From NCBI RefSeq assembly GCF_900155685.1, contig NZ_LT732548.1, positions 1,818,696 through 1,882,695 of the forward strand: a DNA stretch of 64,000 nucleotides, written 5' to 3'. How positions within the stretch are numbered: the stretch's first letter is position 1; each line of letters begins with the position of its first letter. This DNA is from Paenibacillus bouchesdurhonensis. GTDB lineage: Bacteria > Bacillota > Bacilli > Paenibacillales > Paenibacillaceae. The notes below the pieces were generated by a model. The model was not told where the DNA came from. It searched no databases and saw only the letters and a program-made list of their open reading frames with translations. The position numbers were made by a program, and so were the translations under genes. Shown piece by piece: positions 32,241 to 44,500 of this stretch.

Positions 32241-35200
32241 ATGGATAAATTGGAAACAAAAGATTATTTGTCATTGGCTGAGGCGCAAAAAAGGATATGG
32301 TATACACAAATGCTGTATCCAAGCTCTACTATGTTTAATATAGGCGGTATTGTGACGATCCACGGGGAAGTAGATACCAGAGCCTTGAAGGAAGCGATTT
32401 GTGCTTATATCCGCAATAATGATGCATTTCAAATTCGCATTACCATGGTGAATAATACGCCCAAGCAGTATTTTAGTCAGGATCAGGAAGTGGTTGTGGG
32501 TTATCGTGACTTTTCTGGCTGTGAAGATACGAAACAGTTTCAAAGATGGTATGAGGACAAAGCTGCGACTCCGTTTTCTATGGAAAATGAGCCTTTATAC
32601 GAGTTTGTAGTTTTTAAAATGAGCGATCAAAAGTATGGTTACTTTATAAAGGTTCATCATATCATTGGAGACGGATGGTCCATGAAAATCATGACGAATG
32701 AAATTAGCTCGCTTTATGAGTCAATGAAAAGGGGGGGGCTAGTCTTCCCCGAAAGGCCGGCCATGCAGTATAGAGACTGCATTGTTAACGATCTGGCCTA
32801 TATATATTCTGATAAATATGAATGTGATAAGGCTTACTGGAATAAACAATTTGAGTCCCTGCCGGATATCGTTCCACCAGCCAGTGAACAGATGGACGGA
32901 TGCAGACAAACGTTTTATTTTCAATCGAGCGAATCCAATAAAATCGACCATTATTGCAAGACAAATAATATTTCTCAAAATGCTTTTTTTGTATCTTTGT
33001 ATCTGCTATACGCGTATAAAATGACGGACATTGAGGATATTGTTATCGGAACGCCTGTTTTGGGCAGGTCGGGAAAAGCAGAACGCAATATTTTTGGGAT
33101 GTTTGTGAATGCGCTTCCTTTTCGCTTTCGGGTAGATGATTCAGCTCTTCTTTTTCAATTGATGAGAGAGATCGATACGCAGCTGAGACGGAATTACAAA
33201 CATCAAAAATATCCTTTTAATCATCTGCTGAAAGATTTGGCCGGCGCTCAGAATCATGGCAATTACCTGTACAATGTGTGTGTTAATTATTACGGAACAA
33301 CGCTTTGTAATACAATGGATGGTTTGTCAGTTTATAATCATGAATTTTATAACGGGCAGCAGGAGTATTCCATGCAGATCGTTATTCGAAAATGGCACGA
33401 TGATGCAGGGTTTCAACTGGATATAGATTATAAAACAGAAGAATATACAGCCTGGCAGGTGCAGCAATTATTTGTGCGAATGGAACGATTGGCAAAATGG
33501 GTAGTAGAACATGAACAGCTGTATGTTTCCGATCTATGCCTATTAACCGACAAAGAACTAGAGATTTTTGTTAAACAATACAATCAAACTGATTGCGACG
33601 ATTCTGCTGATACGACTGTGGTGGATTTATTTAAAGAGTCGGTACTACGTAATCCTCATAAAATTGCAGTTAGTATGGAGCAGATTGCTTTAACATATCG
33701 ACAATTGGATGAGAAATCTGATGCTCTAGCTGCATTTCTTTCTAGCAAAGGGATGAAGAATAGCTGTGTTGTCCCTCTAGTGGTGACTCACTCCCCGGAA
33801 ACTGTAATTGCAATATTGGGAGTTCTAAAGATTGGAGCAGCTTATTTACCGATAGATCCAGAGTACCCGGTAGAACGCATCTCCTACATGTTGAAGGATA
33901 GCGGCGCAGAACTCGTGCTTAGCAATATTGCAGAGCTGAATACCGGAGACTATAAAGGAGAAGTAATCAATCTGAATGAAGCTTCTCTTTATAGCCAAGT
34001 ACAGAATTGGAAATATCATTGCAAAGCTAAGGATCTGGCTTACATCATCTATACTTCGGGATCTACAGGGAAGCCTAAAGGGGTCATGATCGACCATCAA
34101 AATTTGACTCATTATGCTACATGGGCTAGAAAAGAGTATGTTACTGAAGAAACAGAGGTCTTTCCTCTCTATTCGTCTTTGGCCTTTGATCTAACGGTTA
34201 CGTCAATTTTCACACCGCTGATTTCAGGCGGAACGATTAGAGTATACAAGGATAATGCAGATGAGTACATTTTGAAACGGATTGTACAAGATGGTTTCTG
34301 TACTCTATTGAAGCTAACTCCGGCTCATATGCGAATTTTAAAGGATTATGATAATTCTCGGTCTACCATTCGTAAACTGATCGTGGGAGGAGAGCAGCTT
34401 AACGTAGATATCGCAAGCTCGGTCTATGAAAGCTTTTCAGGAAATATCGAAATATTCAATGAATACGGTCCGACGGAGGCAACAGTAGGCTGTATGATCT
34501 ATCGTTATAAAAACACCTCGAACAAGACTGGAAACGTTCCCATTGGCAGGCCTGCCGATAATATGCGTATTTACATTTTGGATCGTAATATGATGCCAAG
34601 GCCCCCGGGGGAAGTGGGAGAACTGTATATTTCGGGAGCTGGCGTAGCCCGAGGATATTTAAATAATCCAGAGCTGACCAGTGAACGCTTTTTAACTCAT
34701 ATGGAGCTTGATCATCAGAGGTTGTATAAAACAGGAGATCTGGCTAAATTTATTGCTCCCGATTGTATCGAATATATCGGGCGGAAGGACTTTCAGCTTA
34801 AGTTAAACGGTTACCGGATCGAGCTAAATGAAATTGAATACCATCTACGCTCTTATGAAGGAGTTATAGATGCCGTTGCTACGGATTATAAAAATAAGAA
34901 TACTCACTATCTTTGCGCTTATTATGTGGCAGAGAAAGTTATGGACGAGACGAAACTCAAGCAGCATCTTGCCCAGAAATTACCCGCGTATATGATACCA
35001 CAAGTTTATATTCACCTTAAGGAAATACCGCTCAATATTAATAGAAAAGTAGATAAGACATTGCTGCCTTCACCCCTAATACATATACAAACAGATAGTA
35101 TTGACAGGCCTACAGGGGATAAAGAAGCCATATTGCTGTCCGTTGCATCCGAAATGATCGGAAGACAGCTTGATGATTTAGGTCTTAATTATTTTCAGGC

Positions 35201-36659
35201 TGGCGGGGACTCTATTATTGCAATATTAATGTCATCCCGTCTCAAAGATAAGGGATATGAATTAAAGGCCAAGGATATATTGTCCAAGCCGGTGTTCGGT
35301 GAGATGGTCTTGTACATGTCCCAGGTAGCAAAGGAGGAAATCCCGCAGCATTCATGTGAAGGGTTCATCCCGCTAACTCCAATAATCAATTGGTTTATGG
35401 AGCAAAATTTAAGATTTCCCGGTAAGTACTGCCAACGGGTTCAAATTGTTCTTTCACCTGAATTCACAGTAGATGCATTAGAGATGATATTGCAGAGGCT
35501 AGTGAAGCATCACGATACATTACGTGCCAACTGGTCCAAGAGAGAAAACAGGTTGTTCTATAATCCTCTTCATCAGAACAGCTCTGTCAAGATTCAAGTT
35601 TTGGATCAAGCGGATCGTACATCAACAAAGGATTTACAGCTGGACGAAGACCTTCTTGTCTATACATCCCTTCATATGGGAGGGGAACGGAATATTTGGG
35701 AAATTACAATTCATCATTTCGTTGTTGATGGTGTGTCTTGGAGAATTATGCTTGAGGATTTGGATACTATGCTTCAGCAGCTAAGAGCAGGTCAACCATT
35801 GAAGCTGCCTAACAAGACACATTCTTATCAAGCGTGGGCGAAGGCTACTGAGGCTGCTTCAGATCAGTTCGACAACGAATACGAATATTGGAAAAACGCT
35901 CTGGCCTCATCCTTTTCTTATCCAATAGTTAATCCAGACTACCCCAAGGATGATATAGCAGCAGCAACCTTTCAACTAGATAGAATGTTAACGGAAAGCT
36001 TGTTATCTCATGCGAATAGATCGTTTCATACAAGACCGGATGAGTTATTAATTGCCGCTTTATTGATAGCATTACAAGAAAGTACCGAACAAACGGATCT
36101 TCTAATCGAGCTTGAAAATCACGGAAGAGGAGCAGTTGCGGAGCAATTGGATATCTCACGTTCGGTCGGCTGGTTCACTGCCTTGTATCCGTTCCGAGTC
36201 ATCCTGGAACAAGAGTCGCTCTCCGAACAGATTAAAGCAATAAAAGAAGCTTTACGGAGTGTCCCGAATAATGGGATAGGCTACGGCTGGTGCAGGAGCC
36301 TTAACCGTCGCTGGCAATATGAGAAGCCTAGAATCAGATTTAATTATTTGGGGAAATTCCAGTCGGAATACAATTCTTTTAATGTGCTGCCATGTCTATT
36401 CGACCCAAAATCCAACCCAAATCATACAGCCCTTCTGCAGATAGACTGTCTTATTATTGATCAGCAATTAAATATTGCGGTCAGCGGAAGTAAGCGCAAT
36501 GTACAACAGGATACAACAAGAGCATTTCTGCAAATATTTGAACAAACCATCAAGCAGGTCATTGCTTTTTGCAGTAATAGCGAGAAGGTGGAATACACTC
36601 CGTCTGATTTTGATGGCGTACAGCTTTCACAGAAGGAACTGGACAATTTATTAAGTTAA
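32241..36659 (+). CDS. NRPS C-A(Asn)-T-E, starter D-Asn module
   Basis: A 1472-residue single-module synthetase. C domain at about 10-435 with HHIIGDG (139-145), probably of starter type; A at 455-940 (YTSGSTGKPKG from 603, NEYGPTE at 740); T at 960-1025 with S991 in GGDS; epimerisation domain at 1040-1465 with HHFVVDGVSW (1158). The specificity residues I extract by hand are D-L-T-K-I-G-E-V-G-K, one change from the known Asn code. It should make N-acyl-D-Asn, the starter cap later removed by the ClbP-like peptidase encoded at 60787. A10 reads NRKVDK instead of NGKVDK. Confidence 0.9.
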   Translation: MDKLETKDYLSLAEAQKRIWYTQMLYPSSTMFNIGGIVTIHGEVDTRALKEAICAYIRNNDAFQIRITMVNNTPKQYFSQDQEVVVGYRDFSGCEDTKQFQRWYEDKAATPFSMENEPLYEFVVFKMSDQKYGYFIKVHHIIGDGWSMKIMTNEISSLYESMKRGGLVFPERPAMQYRDCIVNDLAYIYSDKYECDKAYWNKQFESLPDIVPPASEQMDGCRQTFYFQSSESNKIDHYCKTNNISQNAFFVSLYLLYAYKMTDIEDIVIGTPVLGRSGKAERNIFGMFVNALPFRFRVDDSALLFQLMREIDTQLRRNYKHQKYPFNHLLKDLAGAQNHGNYLYNVCVNYYGTTLCNTMDGLSVYNHEFYNGQQEYSMQIVIRKWHDDAGFQLDIDYKTEEYTAWQVQQLFVRMERLAKWVVEHEQLYVSDLCLLTDKELEIFVKQYNQTDCDDSADTTVVDLFKESVLRNPHKIAVSMEQIALTYRQLDEKSDALAAFLSSKGMKNSCVVPLVVTHSPETVIAILGVLKIGAAYLPIDPEYPVERISYMLKDSGAELVLSNIAELNTGDYKGEVINLNEASLYSQVQNWKYHCKAKDLAYIIYTSGSTGKPKGVMIDHQNLTHYATWARKEYVTEETEVFPLYSSLAFDLTVTSIFTPLISGGTIRVYKDNADEYILKRIVQDGFCTLLKLTPAHMRILKDYDNSRSTIRKLIVGGEQLNVDIASSVYESFSGNIEIFNEYGPTEATVGCMIYRYKNTSNKTGNVPIGRPADNMRIYILDRNMMPRPPGEVGELYISGAGVARGYLNNPELTSERFLTHMELDHQRLYKTGDLAKFIAPDCIEYIGRKDFQLKLNGYRIELNEIEYHLRSYEGVIDAVATDYKNKNTHYLCAYYVAEKVMDETKLKQHLAQKLPAYMIPQVYIHLKEIPLNINRKVDKTLLPSPLIHIQTDSIDRPTGDKEAILLSVASEMIGRQLDDLGLNYFQAGGDSIIAILMSSRLKDKGYELKAKDILSKPVFGEMVLYMSQVAKEEIPQHSCEGFIPLTPIINWFMEQNLRFPGKYCQRVQIVLSPEFTVDALEMILQRLVKHHDTLRANWSKRENRLFYNPLHQNSSVKIQVLDQADRTSTKDLQLDEDLLVYTSLHMGGERNIWEITIHHFVVDGVSWRIMLEDLDTMLQQLRAGQPLKLPNKTHSYQAWAKATEAASDQFDNEYEYWKNALASSFSYPIVNPDYPKDDIAAATFQLDRMLTESLLSHANRSFHTRPDELLIAALLIALQESTEQTDLLIELENHGRGAVAEQLDISRSVGWFTALYPFRVILEQESLSEQIKAIKEALRSVPNNGIGYGWCRSLNRRWQYEKPRIRFNYLGKFQSEYNSFNVLPCLFDPKSNPNHTALLQIDCLIIDQQLNIAVSGSKRNVQQDTTRAFLQIFEQTIKQVIAFCSNSEKVEYTPSDFDGVQLSQKELDNLLS

Positions 36660-36704
36660 GCTAACGATTTGAATTCCGCACTAGGGGAAAGGAAGTAGAT
36701 TTGC

Positions 36705-39700
36705 GTGATAAATGCTCAATCGGTTGAGGATATTTACGCTCTTTCACCTGTTCAGGAGGGCCTACTGTTCCATTACTTGAAAGACGAAGGCAGTATGTAC
36801 AATATCCAGCTCGTCATATGTCTTGATGGTAGTTTAAATGTACAGCTCGTAAAAAAATGCTGGGGAATTATGGTGAGAAAGCATGCAACATTAAGAAGCG
36901 TGTATAACTGGGATAAAACTAGTAAAAATTTACAGATTGTTTTGAATGAATATGAACCGGAATTTGCATGCATAGCACTGCCTGACCAGCAATCAGGTGC
37001 TGGCTCACTTGAGGAATATTTGCGGATAGATCGGAGCAAGAGGTTTGATCTACGGCGTCCGCCATATAGATTGGCAATTGTAAAGGACGAAAATCATCGA
37101 GAATATTTTATAATCACAAACCATCATATTCTATTTGATGGCTGGAGCAGCAGCATATTAATGAGGGACTTTATTTCCATTTATTCTAGATTGTATAGAG
37201 GAGAGGGAATTGAGCCCCCAGCGAAGCACAATATATACAAACATTTTGTGCAATTTTGCCTTTATTCGGATGATCGAGATGCCAGCGCATTTTGGAGCCG
37301 TCATTTGGATGGATATGATTATTTTATTCCTAAAAATAGTAACGATCATCATCGCTTTGAAGAGCAGCGCCTTATTCTACCGCAGCAACAGATCCATGAT
37401 TTCTTAAAGCAAGAAGGCTTGACGCTGGCTGCTCTCCTATATGGGGTTTGGGGAATCGTACAGCAGAAGCTTCATAGGCGTAAGGATATATTGATCGGCA
37501 CGACCGTATCCGGACGCAATGCTCCGATTTCCGGTATCGAGGATCTGGTCGGTTTGTGTATAAACACAGTTCCATTACGAATAAAAGCAGCCTCGGATTT
37601 AACGGTGAAATCCTTGCTGCAGAAGGTGATGAGTGATCTTGCCGAGCGAATGCCATATGAGAGCAATTCACTGACCAGCATTATGGAGGCAGGAGAATGC
37701 AGCGGAAATTATACTCTGTTTGATTCCATTGTGGTTGTTGAAAACTATCCTGTCATGGTCAGTGAGGCCCAGGGATTCCCTCCATTCGATTACTATACCT
37801 GCGAGACAAATAACTATGAACTGACCTTAGGTGTCGAACAGACCAGGCAAAACGAACTCGTGCTTATTTTAAGTTACAACAATGCGAAATATTCATCCGA
37901 CCAAGCGAACACTTTGGGAGAGGTTTTTCTAGCAGTTCTATCACAGATGCTTGGAAATGCAGAGCAAAAGATTAGTAGTATCTCTATGATGACAAAGACT
38001 CAGGAATCCGCAATCCTGCAGAAATATGGTGCCGATGGAAGACATGAACCGGAAACCGTTGAGGGCTTTTTCGTTGAGGCTGCAAGTGCTTTTCCTGATA
38101 AAATAGCTGTCTCTTGCGGTGAGCATAGTCTGACCTATGACCAATTAAATAAAAAATCTAATCAATTGGCAAGGGTGTTAATAAAACGGGGAATTAAAGA
38201 AAACAGCATTGTAGCAGTATTGTTTTCACGATCCGTTGAATTAGTTGTCGCTATTGTGGCGGTTATTAAATCCGGAGGCGCGTTTGTACTGATTGATCCA
38301 GAACTGCCCGCAGAACGTAAAAATCATATCTTAAATGACAGTAATGCTCAACTTTTATTGCTATCCGATAACGGTATGGCCGAGGAACTGAAATACGAAG
38401 GAAGTATATATCCCTTTTCCTGCAACGATCCTATTGATGAACTGGACGTTGACGTCAGCGTGAATATTTTACCCGAGCATCTTCTTTATGTGATTTATAC
38501 ATCGGGAACAACCGGCTTGCCACAGGGTGTAATGATTGAGCACGGCAATCTTTATGTTTACATGAAATCGTACCAGGAGCTATTTGGTATTACTGAACAG
38601 GATACTACGATACAGCTGTCACCCGTTACATTTGATTTGTTTATTGAGCAGCTTTGCCTTGCACTATTTTTTGGGGGAACACTGATTATTCCTGAATCGA
38701 CAGAATATCGGAATATGGAGCAGCTCCACCGGATTATTACAGAACAAAAGGTTACTTTGCTTACATGTTCCCCGCAGGTACTGAAAATATTTAATACTAT
38801 GCCGCCTATGCCATCCGTGCGACTGGCGATCAGTGGCGGAGATGTTATGAAGTATGAGTATATTTCGAACTTAAACAAATATATGGAGGTCTATAATGGC
38901 TACGGACCTACAGAGGCTACGATAGGCGCAACCTTCTACCGGCTGCCCAAAAAGATGGAGAAGGAAATACCGATAGGCAAACCGATAAGCAATTACGGTT
39001 GTATGATATTGGATCAAGATGGACATCAGGTTCCTGATGGAATATTGGGAGAGCTTTATATTTCTGGAGGAGGTCTAGGAAGAGGATACATTAATAACGC
39101 AGAGTTAACTAATAAGCGCTTTGCATGGCATCCTATTCAAAATAAACAGGAAAGGCTGTATAAAACAGGCGATTTGGTCGTTCGGCATCGGGATGGCAAC
39201 ATTCATTTTGTCGGACGGGAAGACAGTCAGGTCAAGCTGAATGGGATTCGTCTGGAAACTAGGGAAATTGAAATATATTTAAATATGCACAGCAGTATTG
39301 AAGATAGTGTGGTACTAGCATTGTCCGATGCTGAGAAAAATTCATCACTCTGCGCTTTTTATGTTTCCCGAACTCCATTAACGGAAAAAGAGCTGAGAGA
39401 ATACTTGAGCAAATACCTTCACACAGCATCACTGCCAACACACTTTTTTCACGTGGATGCTATCCCAATGACAAGGCACGACAAAACAGATGTGCGGCAG
39501 CTAACAAAATATTTCCATCAGGCCATGGAGAACAAAAAAGACTCGGTCATACCGATGAAATCAGCCTCCGAGAGAATATTGCATAAGATTTGGAGCGAGG
39601 TGTTGAATAAACCAGCTATTGGGCCTCATGACGATTTTTTTGAAATCGGCGGTAATTCAATTCATATGATGAGTATTTTCACTAAAATAAATCAGTCCAT

Positions 39701-39827
39701 TCTGGATGCCAACGTTACGATTCAGAATTTATTTGATTATCGAACAATATCGGAACTGGCCGAATTCATTGATCGCAAGTCCATTCAGCAACCGGAAAAA
39801 ACAGAAGTTGATGTTATTGATTTTTAA
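36705..39827 (+). CDS. NRPS C-A-T
   Basis: A 1040-residue synthetase starting at GTG 36705. C domain at about 5-440, opening VEDIYALSPVQEGLLFHYL, the style of condensation domains that follow an E domain; HHILFDG at 140-146 is intact. A at 455-930 (YTSGTTGLPQG from 597, NGYGPTEATIGA). T at 945-1015 with S985 in GGNS. The hand-read specificity code D-L-E-T-I-G-G-I-G-K matches nothing I know, so the substrate is open. No release domain. It should accept N-acyl-D-Asn from the upstream protein and add the second residue. Confidence 0.88.
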   Translation: MINAQSVEDIYALSPVQEGLLFHYLKDEGSMYNIQLVICLDGSLNVQLVKKCWGIMVRKHATLRSVYNWDKTSKNLQIVLNEYEPEFACIALPDQQSGAGSLEEYLRIDRSKRFDLRRPPYRLAIVKDENHREYFIITNHHILFDGWSSSILMRDFISIYSRLYRGEGIEPPAKHNIYKHFVQFCLYSDDRDASAFWSRHLDGYDYFIPKNSNDHHRFEEQRLILPQQQIHDFLKQEGLTLAALLYGVWGIVQQKLHRRKDILIGTTVSGRNAPISGIEDLVGLCINTVPLRIKAASDLTVKSLLQKVMSDLAERMPYESNSLTSIMEAGECSGNYTLFDSIVVVENYPVMVSEAQGFPPFDYYTCETNNYELTLGVEQTRQNELVLILSYNNAKYSSDQANTLGEVFLAVLSQMLGNAEQKISSISMMTKTQESAILQKYGADGRHEPETVEGFFVEAASAFPDKIAVSCGEHSLTYDQLNKKSNQLARVLIKRGIKENSIVAVLFSRSVELVVAIVAVIKSGGAFVLIDPELPAERKNHILNDSNAQLLLLSDNGMAEELKYEGSIYPFSCNDPIDELDVDVSVNILPEHLLYVIYTSGTTGLPQGVMIEHGNLYVYMKSYQELFGITEQDTTIQLSPVTFDLFIEQLCLALFFGGTLIIPESTEYRNMEQLHRIITEQKVTLLTCSPQVLKIFNTMPPMPSVRLAISGGDVMKYEYISNLNKYMEVYNGYGPTEATIGATFYRLPKKMEKEIPIGKPISNYGCMILDQDGHQVPDGILGELYISGGGLGRGYINNAELTNKRFAWHPIQNKQERLYKTGDLVVRHRDGNIHFVGREDSQVKLNGIRLETREIEIYLNMHSSIEDSVVLALSDAEKNSSLCAFYVSRTPLTEKELREYLSKYLHTASLPTHFFHVDAIPMTRHDKTDVRQLTKYFHQAMENKKDSVIPMKSASERILHKIWSEVLNKPAIGPHDDFFEIGGNSIHMMSIFTKINQSILDANVTIQNLFDYRTISELAEFIDRKSIQQPEKTEVDVIDF

Positions 39828-39860
39828 ACATTAAAACGGGCAACTGAAAGGAGAAATTCA

Positions 39861-41564
39861 GTGATTACTTGTGGAATAAAGCTTACCCATGACGGAGCAG
39901 TAGCTCTTTTAGAGGATAATAAACTAATATTTTGCGTTGAAATGGAAAAAACGGATAACAATCCAAGATTTCAGGAAATTTCGGATACGGAGACCATTAC
40001 GGTGATATTGAATTCCCATGGTTATTCCATTGATGATATTGATCATTTTGCTATTGACGGTTGGGGGGGGAGCGATGCGGATGCACTGGCTGTTCAGCCT
40101 CGGCTTGAAATCGGAAAAGAGTTCAATTGGCTCGCTGCAACTCATAAGGGGGAACAATATAAGCTTGGCGTCGGACAATATGAAGAACCCGATCTAAAGA
40201 CGGATGTGCTGAGAATGTGGCAAATGGAGGGACTTCGTCTTGGCGGCCAAAGCAGGGAATATACGAGCTACCTGCATGTTGCCACACATATTCTAAGCAC
40301 TTATTTTACCAGCCCGTTTGCCAAGGAAGGGCGAGACAGCTACGTACTGGTCTGGGACGGGGGGATGTATCCAAGACTATATTATGTTGATACTAGCGGA
40401 AAAATAGAAAATATGGGCCCTATTTTTTTACTTATCGGCAACATATATACGATTTTTGCACAGCATTTTGGACCTTACAAGGTTAATGGAAAATTTGCAA
40501 AAGACAATTTATCGGTTGCTGGAAAAGTGATGGCGTATATTGCGAAAGGGACAAACCGCGAAGAGCTGCATCCTATATTTGATAAGATATATCGCCAATG
40601 CTACAGCTATCCAATGGGGTTTGCTAATGTATTCGCTAATGAATTTAAGAAGAGCATTGAGGGTCGGGATATCTCGGATGAAGATATTTTATGCTCATTT
40701 CATTTCTACCTGGAAAATATGATTCTTCAGAAATTAAGGAAGAAAATTGAAAGATTTGACCGGGGCTGCCGCAATCTGTGCGTGGCTGGAGGCTGCGGAT
40801 TAAACATTAAATGGAATTCAGCTTTACGCAATAGCGGCCTGTTTAATGCAGTATATGTCGCCCCGTTTCCAAATGATTCGGGTTCTGCCATCGGAGCAGC
40901 TTGTTGCGCACTATATCACCACTCCTCTCATCGCCATATTGAGTGGAATGTATATAGCGGGAATGAAGTTATCGAAAATATGCCACCCCATGGATGGGTT
41001 AAAAAGGAGTTCTCGGTCAAGCAGCTCGCTGACCTAATATATGAAACTAATGAACCGGTTGTTGTTTTAAAGGAACGGGCAGAATTGGGGCCTCGCGCGT
41101 TGGGCAACCGAAGTATTGTTGCTGCTCCTTTCCATCCTGATATGAAGGAGCTTTTGAATCAAATCAAGGATAGAGAGGATTACCGGCCGGTTTCACCCAT
41201 TTGCATAGAAGAGAGAGCTCAGCAGTTTTTCTCGCCTGGTACTCCAACACCGTATATGTTATTTGATCATGTCATTAAGGAGGAATGGCGTGACAAGCTT
41301 CCGGCAGTTATGCATCTGGATGGTTCAGCAAGATTACAGACGATGAATGAAAGCGAGAATCCGGTATTTTACAAGTTGTTGGAGGAATTTGAGAAATTGA
41401 GCGGCTTTCCGATCTTATGCAATACTAGCGCAAATTACAATGGCAAAGGCTTTTTCCCGGATATATGCTCTGCGGCGGAGTGGGGGAAGGTGAATTACAT
41501 TTGGAGCAATGGATACTTGTATGAAAAGGAATCAAAGATCAAATTTAGTGTGGTGAGCGGATAA
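39861..41564 (+). CDS. O-carbamoyltransferase (NodU/CmcH/TobZ family)
   Basis: A 567-residue carbamoyltransferase starting at GTG 39861 after AAAGGAG. The N-terminal Kae1-like domain begins CGIKLTHDGAVALLEDNKL and includes YVLVWDGGMYPRLYYV and LCVAGGCGLNIKWNS; the C-terminal YrdC-like block contains ERAELGPRALGNRSIVAAP and FPILCNTSANYNGKGFFP. The family transfers carbamoyl from carbamoyl phosphate, via carbamoyl-AMP, to hydroxyl groups of antibiotics. Its stop is followed directly by the next ATG. A hydroxyl on the assembly-line product or on an attached sugar is the expected target. Confidence 0.9.
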   Translation: MITCGIKLTHDGAVALLEDNKLIFCVEMEKTDNNPRFQEISDTETITVILNSHGYSIDDIDHFAIDGWGGSDADALAVQPRLEIGKEFNWLAATHKGEQYKLGVGQYEEPDLKTDVLRMWQMEGLRLGGQSREYTSYLHVATHILSTYFTSPFAKEGRDSYVLVWDGGMYPRLYYVDTSGKIENMGPIFLLIGNIYTIFAQHFGPYKVNGKFAKDNLSVAGKVMAYIAKGTNREELHPIFDKIYRQCYSYPMGFANVFANEFKKSIEGRDISDEDILCSFHFYLENMILQKLRKKIERFDRGCRNLCVAGGCGLNIKWNSALRNSGLFNAVYVAPFPNDSGSAIGAACCALYHHSSHRHIEWNVYSGNEVIENMPPHGWVKKEFSVKQLADLIYETNEPVVVLKERAELGPRALGNRSIVAAPFHPDMKELLNQIKDREDYRPVSPICIEERAQQFFSPGTPTPYMLFDHVIKEEWRDKLPAVMHLDGSARLQTMNESENPVFYKLLEEFEKLSGFPILCNTSANYNGKGFFPDICSAAEWGKVNYIWSNGYLYEKESKIKFSVVSG

Positions 41565-44500
41565 ATGGAGAAGGATATTGCAATTGTCGGTATGGCCCTG
41601 CGATGTGCTGATGCGGAGAACATATCCGAGCTTATGGAGAATATATACAACAAGGAAGATGCTGTACGGCCTCTATCCGAAGAGAGAATCAAAGATACTA
41701 CGCTGGATGCTAGTAGACCACTGAGAAATTTAGGGGCGCTGAAAGACGTCGATAAATTTGACTATAAGTTTTTTAATATTTCCTACGCAGAAGCGGTCAA
41801 TATGGATCCTAACCAGCGGTTGTTGCTGGAGGTTGTCTACGAAGCAATTGAAAATTCCGGTTATAGCGCAGATTATTTTGACGGAATGAATGCTGCTGTG
41901 TTTCTTTCCGATGTAAATCCTGAATATTATAAGCTGTCGGATTCCTTTGACGACACTATGATTGCAGGTAATTCTCCCGCCTTCGCTGCTGCAAGAATTG
42001 CGAGACAATTTAATCTTACCGGTAATGCTCTAGTTGTGGATACAGCATGTTCCTCTTCATTAGTGGCAGTACATTTAGCCTGCAATGAGTTAATTATGGG
42101 CGAATGCGATTATGCCTTTGTTGGAGGAAGCAACCTGAACTTTATGCCTTATGCAGATAAAGAAATGGAATACAGCATCTGGTCCTCGGATGGAAAATCC
42201 AGAGCTTTTTCAGAACAGGCGGACGGCATGTCTTGCGGAGAAATGGTTTGCTGCATCATTTTGAAGCCCCTTGGAAAGGCGCTAGAGGATGGGGATCATA
42301 TTTCAGCGGTCATAAAAAGCACAGCAGTTAATAACAATGCGAACAGATCCTCTAGCCCCTCAGCGCCAGACAGTATTTCCCAGGCCAATGTGTTGAAACA
42401 AGCGTGGGAAAAAGCCAATATTGATCCAATAAATATGGGGTATATTGAGGCACACGGTTCCGGTACAAAATTGGGGGATTCACTTGAGGTTGAAGGTCTT
42501 ACAGCAGCATTTCGAGAGTATACAGAGAAGAAAGGCTTTTGCTCTCTTTCAACGGTTAAATCCAATATTGGACATGGATATGGTGTTGCGGGGCTGGCAG
42601 GATTAGTAAAAGCAGCTCTCTCTTTACGGCATAAGTATCTCTATCCAACGATTCATGTGGATGAATTAAATTCAATGATCGATTTCTCCAATTCAGCCGT
42701 ATATGTAGAGACGGAAGGCCGACCTTGGCAGGTTGGCTCATCTCAACCGAGAATTGCTGGAGTAACGTCGCTTGGAGCAAGCGGTACAAATTGTCATGTC
42801 GTTCTGGAAGAGGCGCCCGAATTGCCTTTCATAGAAAGTATCGATCTTGAACAGAGCCATATTATAACCATATCTTCAGCCACGCCCTCGGGTCTTGAGA
42901 ACACTTTAAATAAATATTTGAAATTTCTCGACACAGCAGATGACAAGCAATTGGGCCATATCGCATTTACTCAAAATACAGGCCGGATGCATTACCAGTA
43001 TCGAGTAGCTTTTATAATAAGCAGCCTCGAGGAATTTAGGAATTCATTGATAGAAAGACTGGAGGGCTCCTTTTCACCCTCAGACTTGAATAAAAACAAG
43101 AGGAAGCTCATTTATATTTTCTCGGATTATGCTTTTACAGAGAGCCAGGTTATGGCCGCTTGTAAACAGTCATATACCTTCCGTACTTATGTAGAAGCAT
43201 GTACGGAAGCAGCAGAAGAACTAACAGGTTACGGATGGTGTTTCGCATTCGAGTATGCCATGTATCATCTCCTTCAGGAGCATGGTGTTCAGCCAGACCA
43301 ATTTTTATGCGAAGGAATCGGTAAAATCGTAGCTCAAGTACTTCAACAGAAAATTTCCTTGCGGGAAGGATTGCTTCTTAGCCAGCAATATAAAAAGGAA
43401 GCATTCGCAAATATAGAGAGTCGGGTTAGCCAATTGTTGAATAGGTTCAGCCCGGAGGAGTATGCTTTTATATCTATGTCCTATCCGGAAGAAATTTCGG
43501 AGACCATCACAGCTCATAACGGGAAAGGTCTTACTCTCATACAACTGGAGCATGAGGAAAGTCGGGCATTCCAGCATTATCTAGCGAATATCTATTTGTT
43601 ATTTGAAAGATTTGATTGGAACGCTTGGTATAAAGACAAAAAATATCATCGTGTGGAATTGCCGGGATATTCTTTTGAGAAGAATCGTCTATGGATCAGA
43701 GAAACTCCTTGGATTGAAAAAAGCGCAAAAGGAACGGAACTAACTGCCGATGATCAGGAATTTTTAAATAAACTGAATGTAATTGAGAAGAAAATTGTTG
43801 GAATTTGGGAGGAAATATTTGATAGGAAAATAACGAGCCTAGAGGATGACTTTTTTGATATTGGCGGAGATTCTTTAAAAGCTACGCAGGTTATTAATGA
43901 GCTTCAGCAGTTCGCTGGCGTAGATTTGGATTTTGAGGATATATTTGATTTTCCAACGATAGCGGAATTATCCAACTACGTAACTACTCAAATGAGCCTG
44001 GAGCGGCAAATTATGCTTATTTTTGCTGAGGTCTTGAAATCCGAGAACATTGACGTGACGGACAGCTTTTTCGATTTAGGGGGACACTCCCTGATGGCTA
44101 ATCAACTTTTAGTGAGAATGAGAACACAGTTTGAGATAGCTCTAAATTTTGAAGACGTATACAATAATCCTTCGGCACATGAGTTAGCTGGATTTATACA
44201 AGCGAAGAAGGATAGTAGTGCCGCTAGGACTCCATGGGATGTTGTGCCTTTGCAGCCAGTGGCTCCCCAAGATCTGTACTATGCTTCAGACGCACAAAAG
44301 CAAATGTGGATTATGAGTCGTGTCGATAAGGCTAACACGGCATATAATTCTCCATTTAAGCTCACGCTTCAGGGAGAAGTAAAGCATGAAATCCTTATGA
44401 AGGCTATCCATGCATTGATGGAGCGACATGAGTCTCTTCGAACCGTTTTCATGCAAAGGGAAGGAGAACTCTATCAAATCATTCAAGATACATCACAACT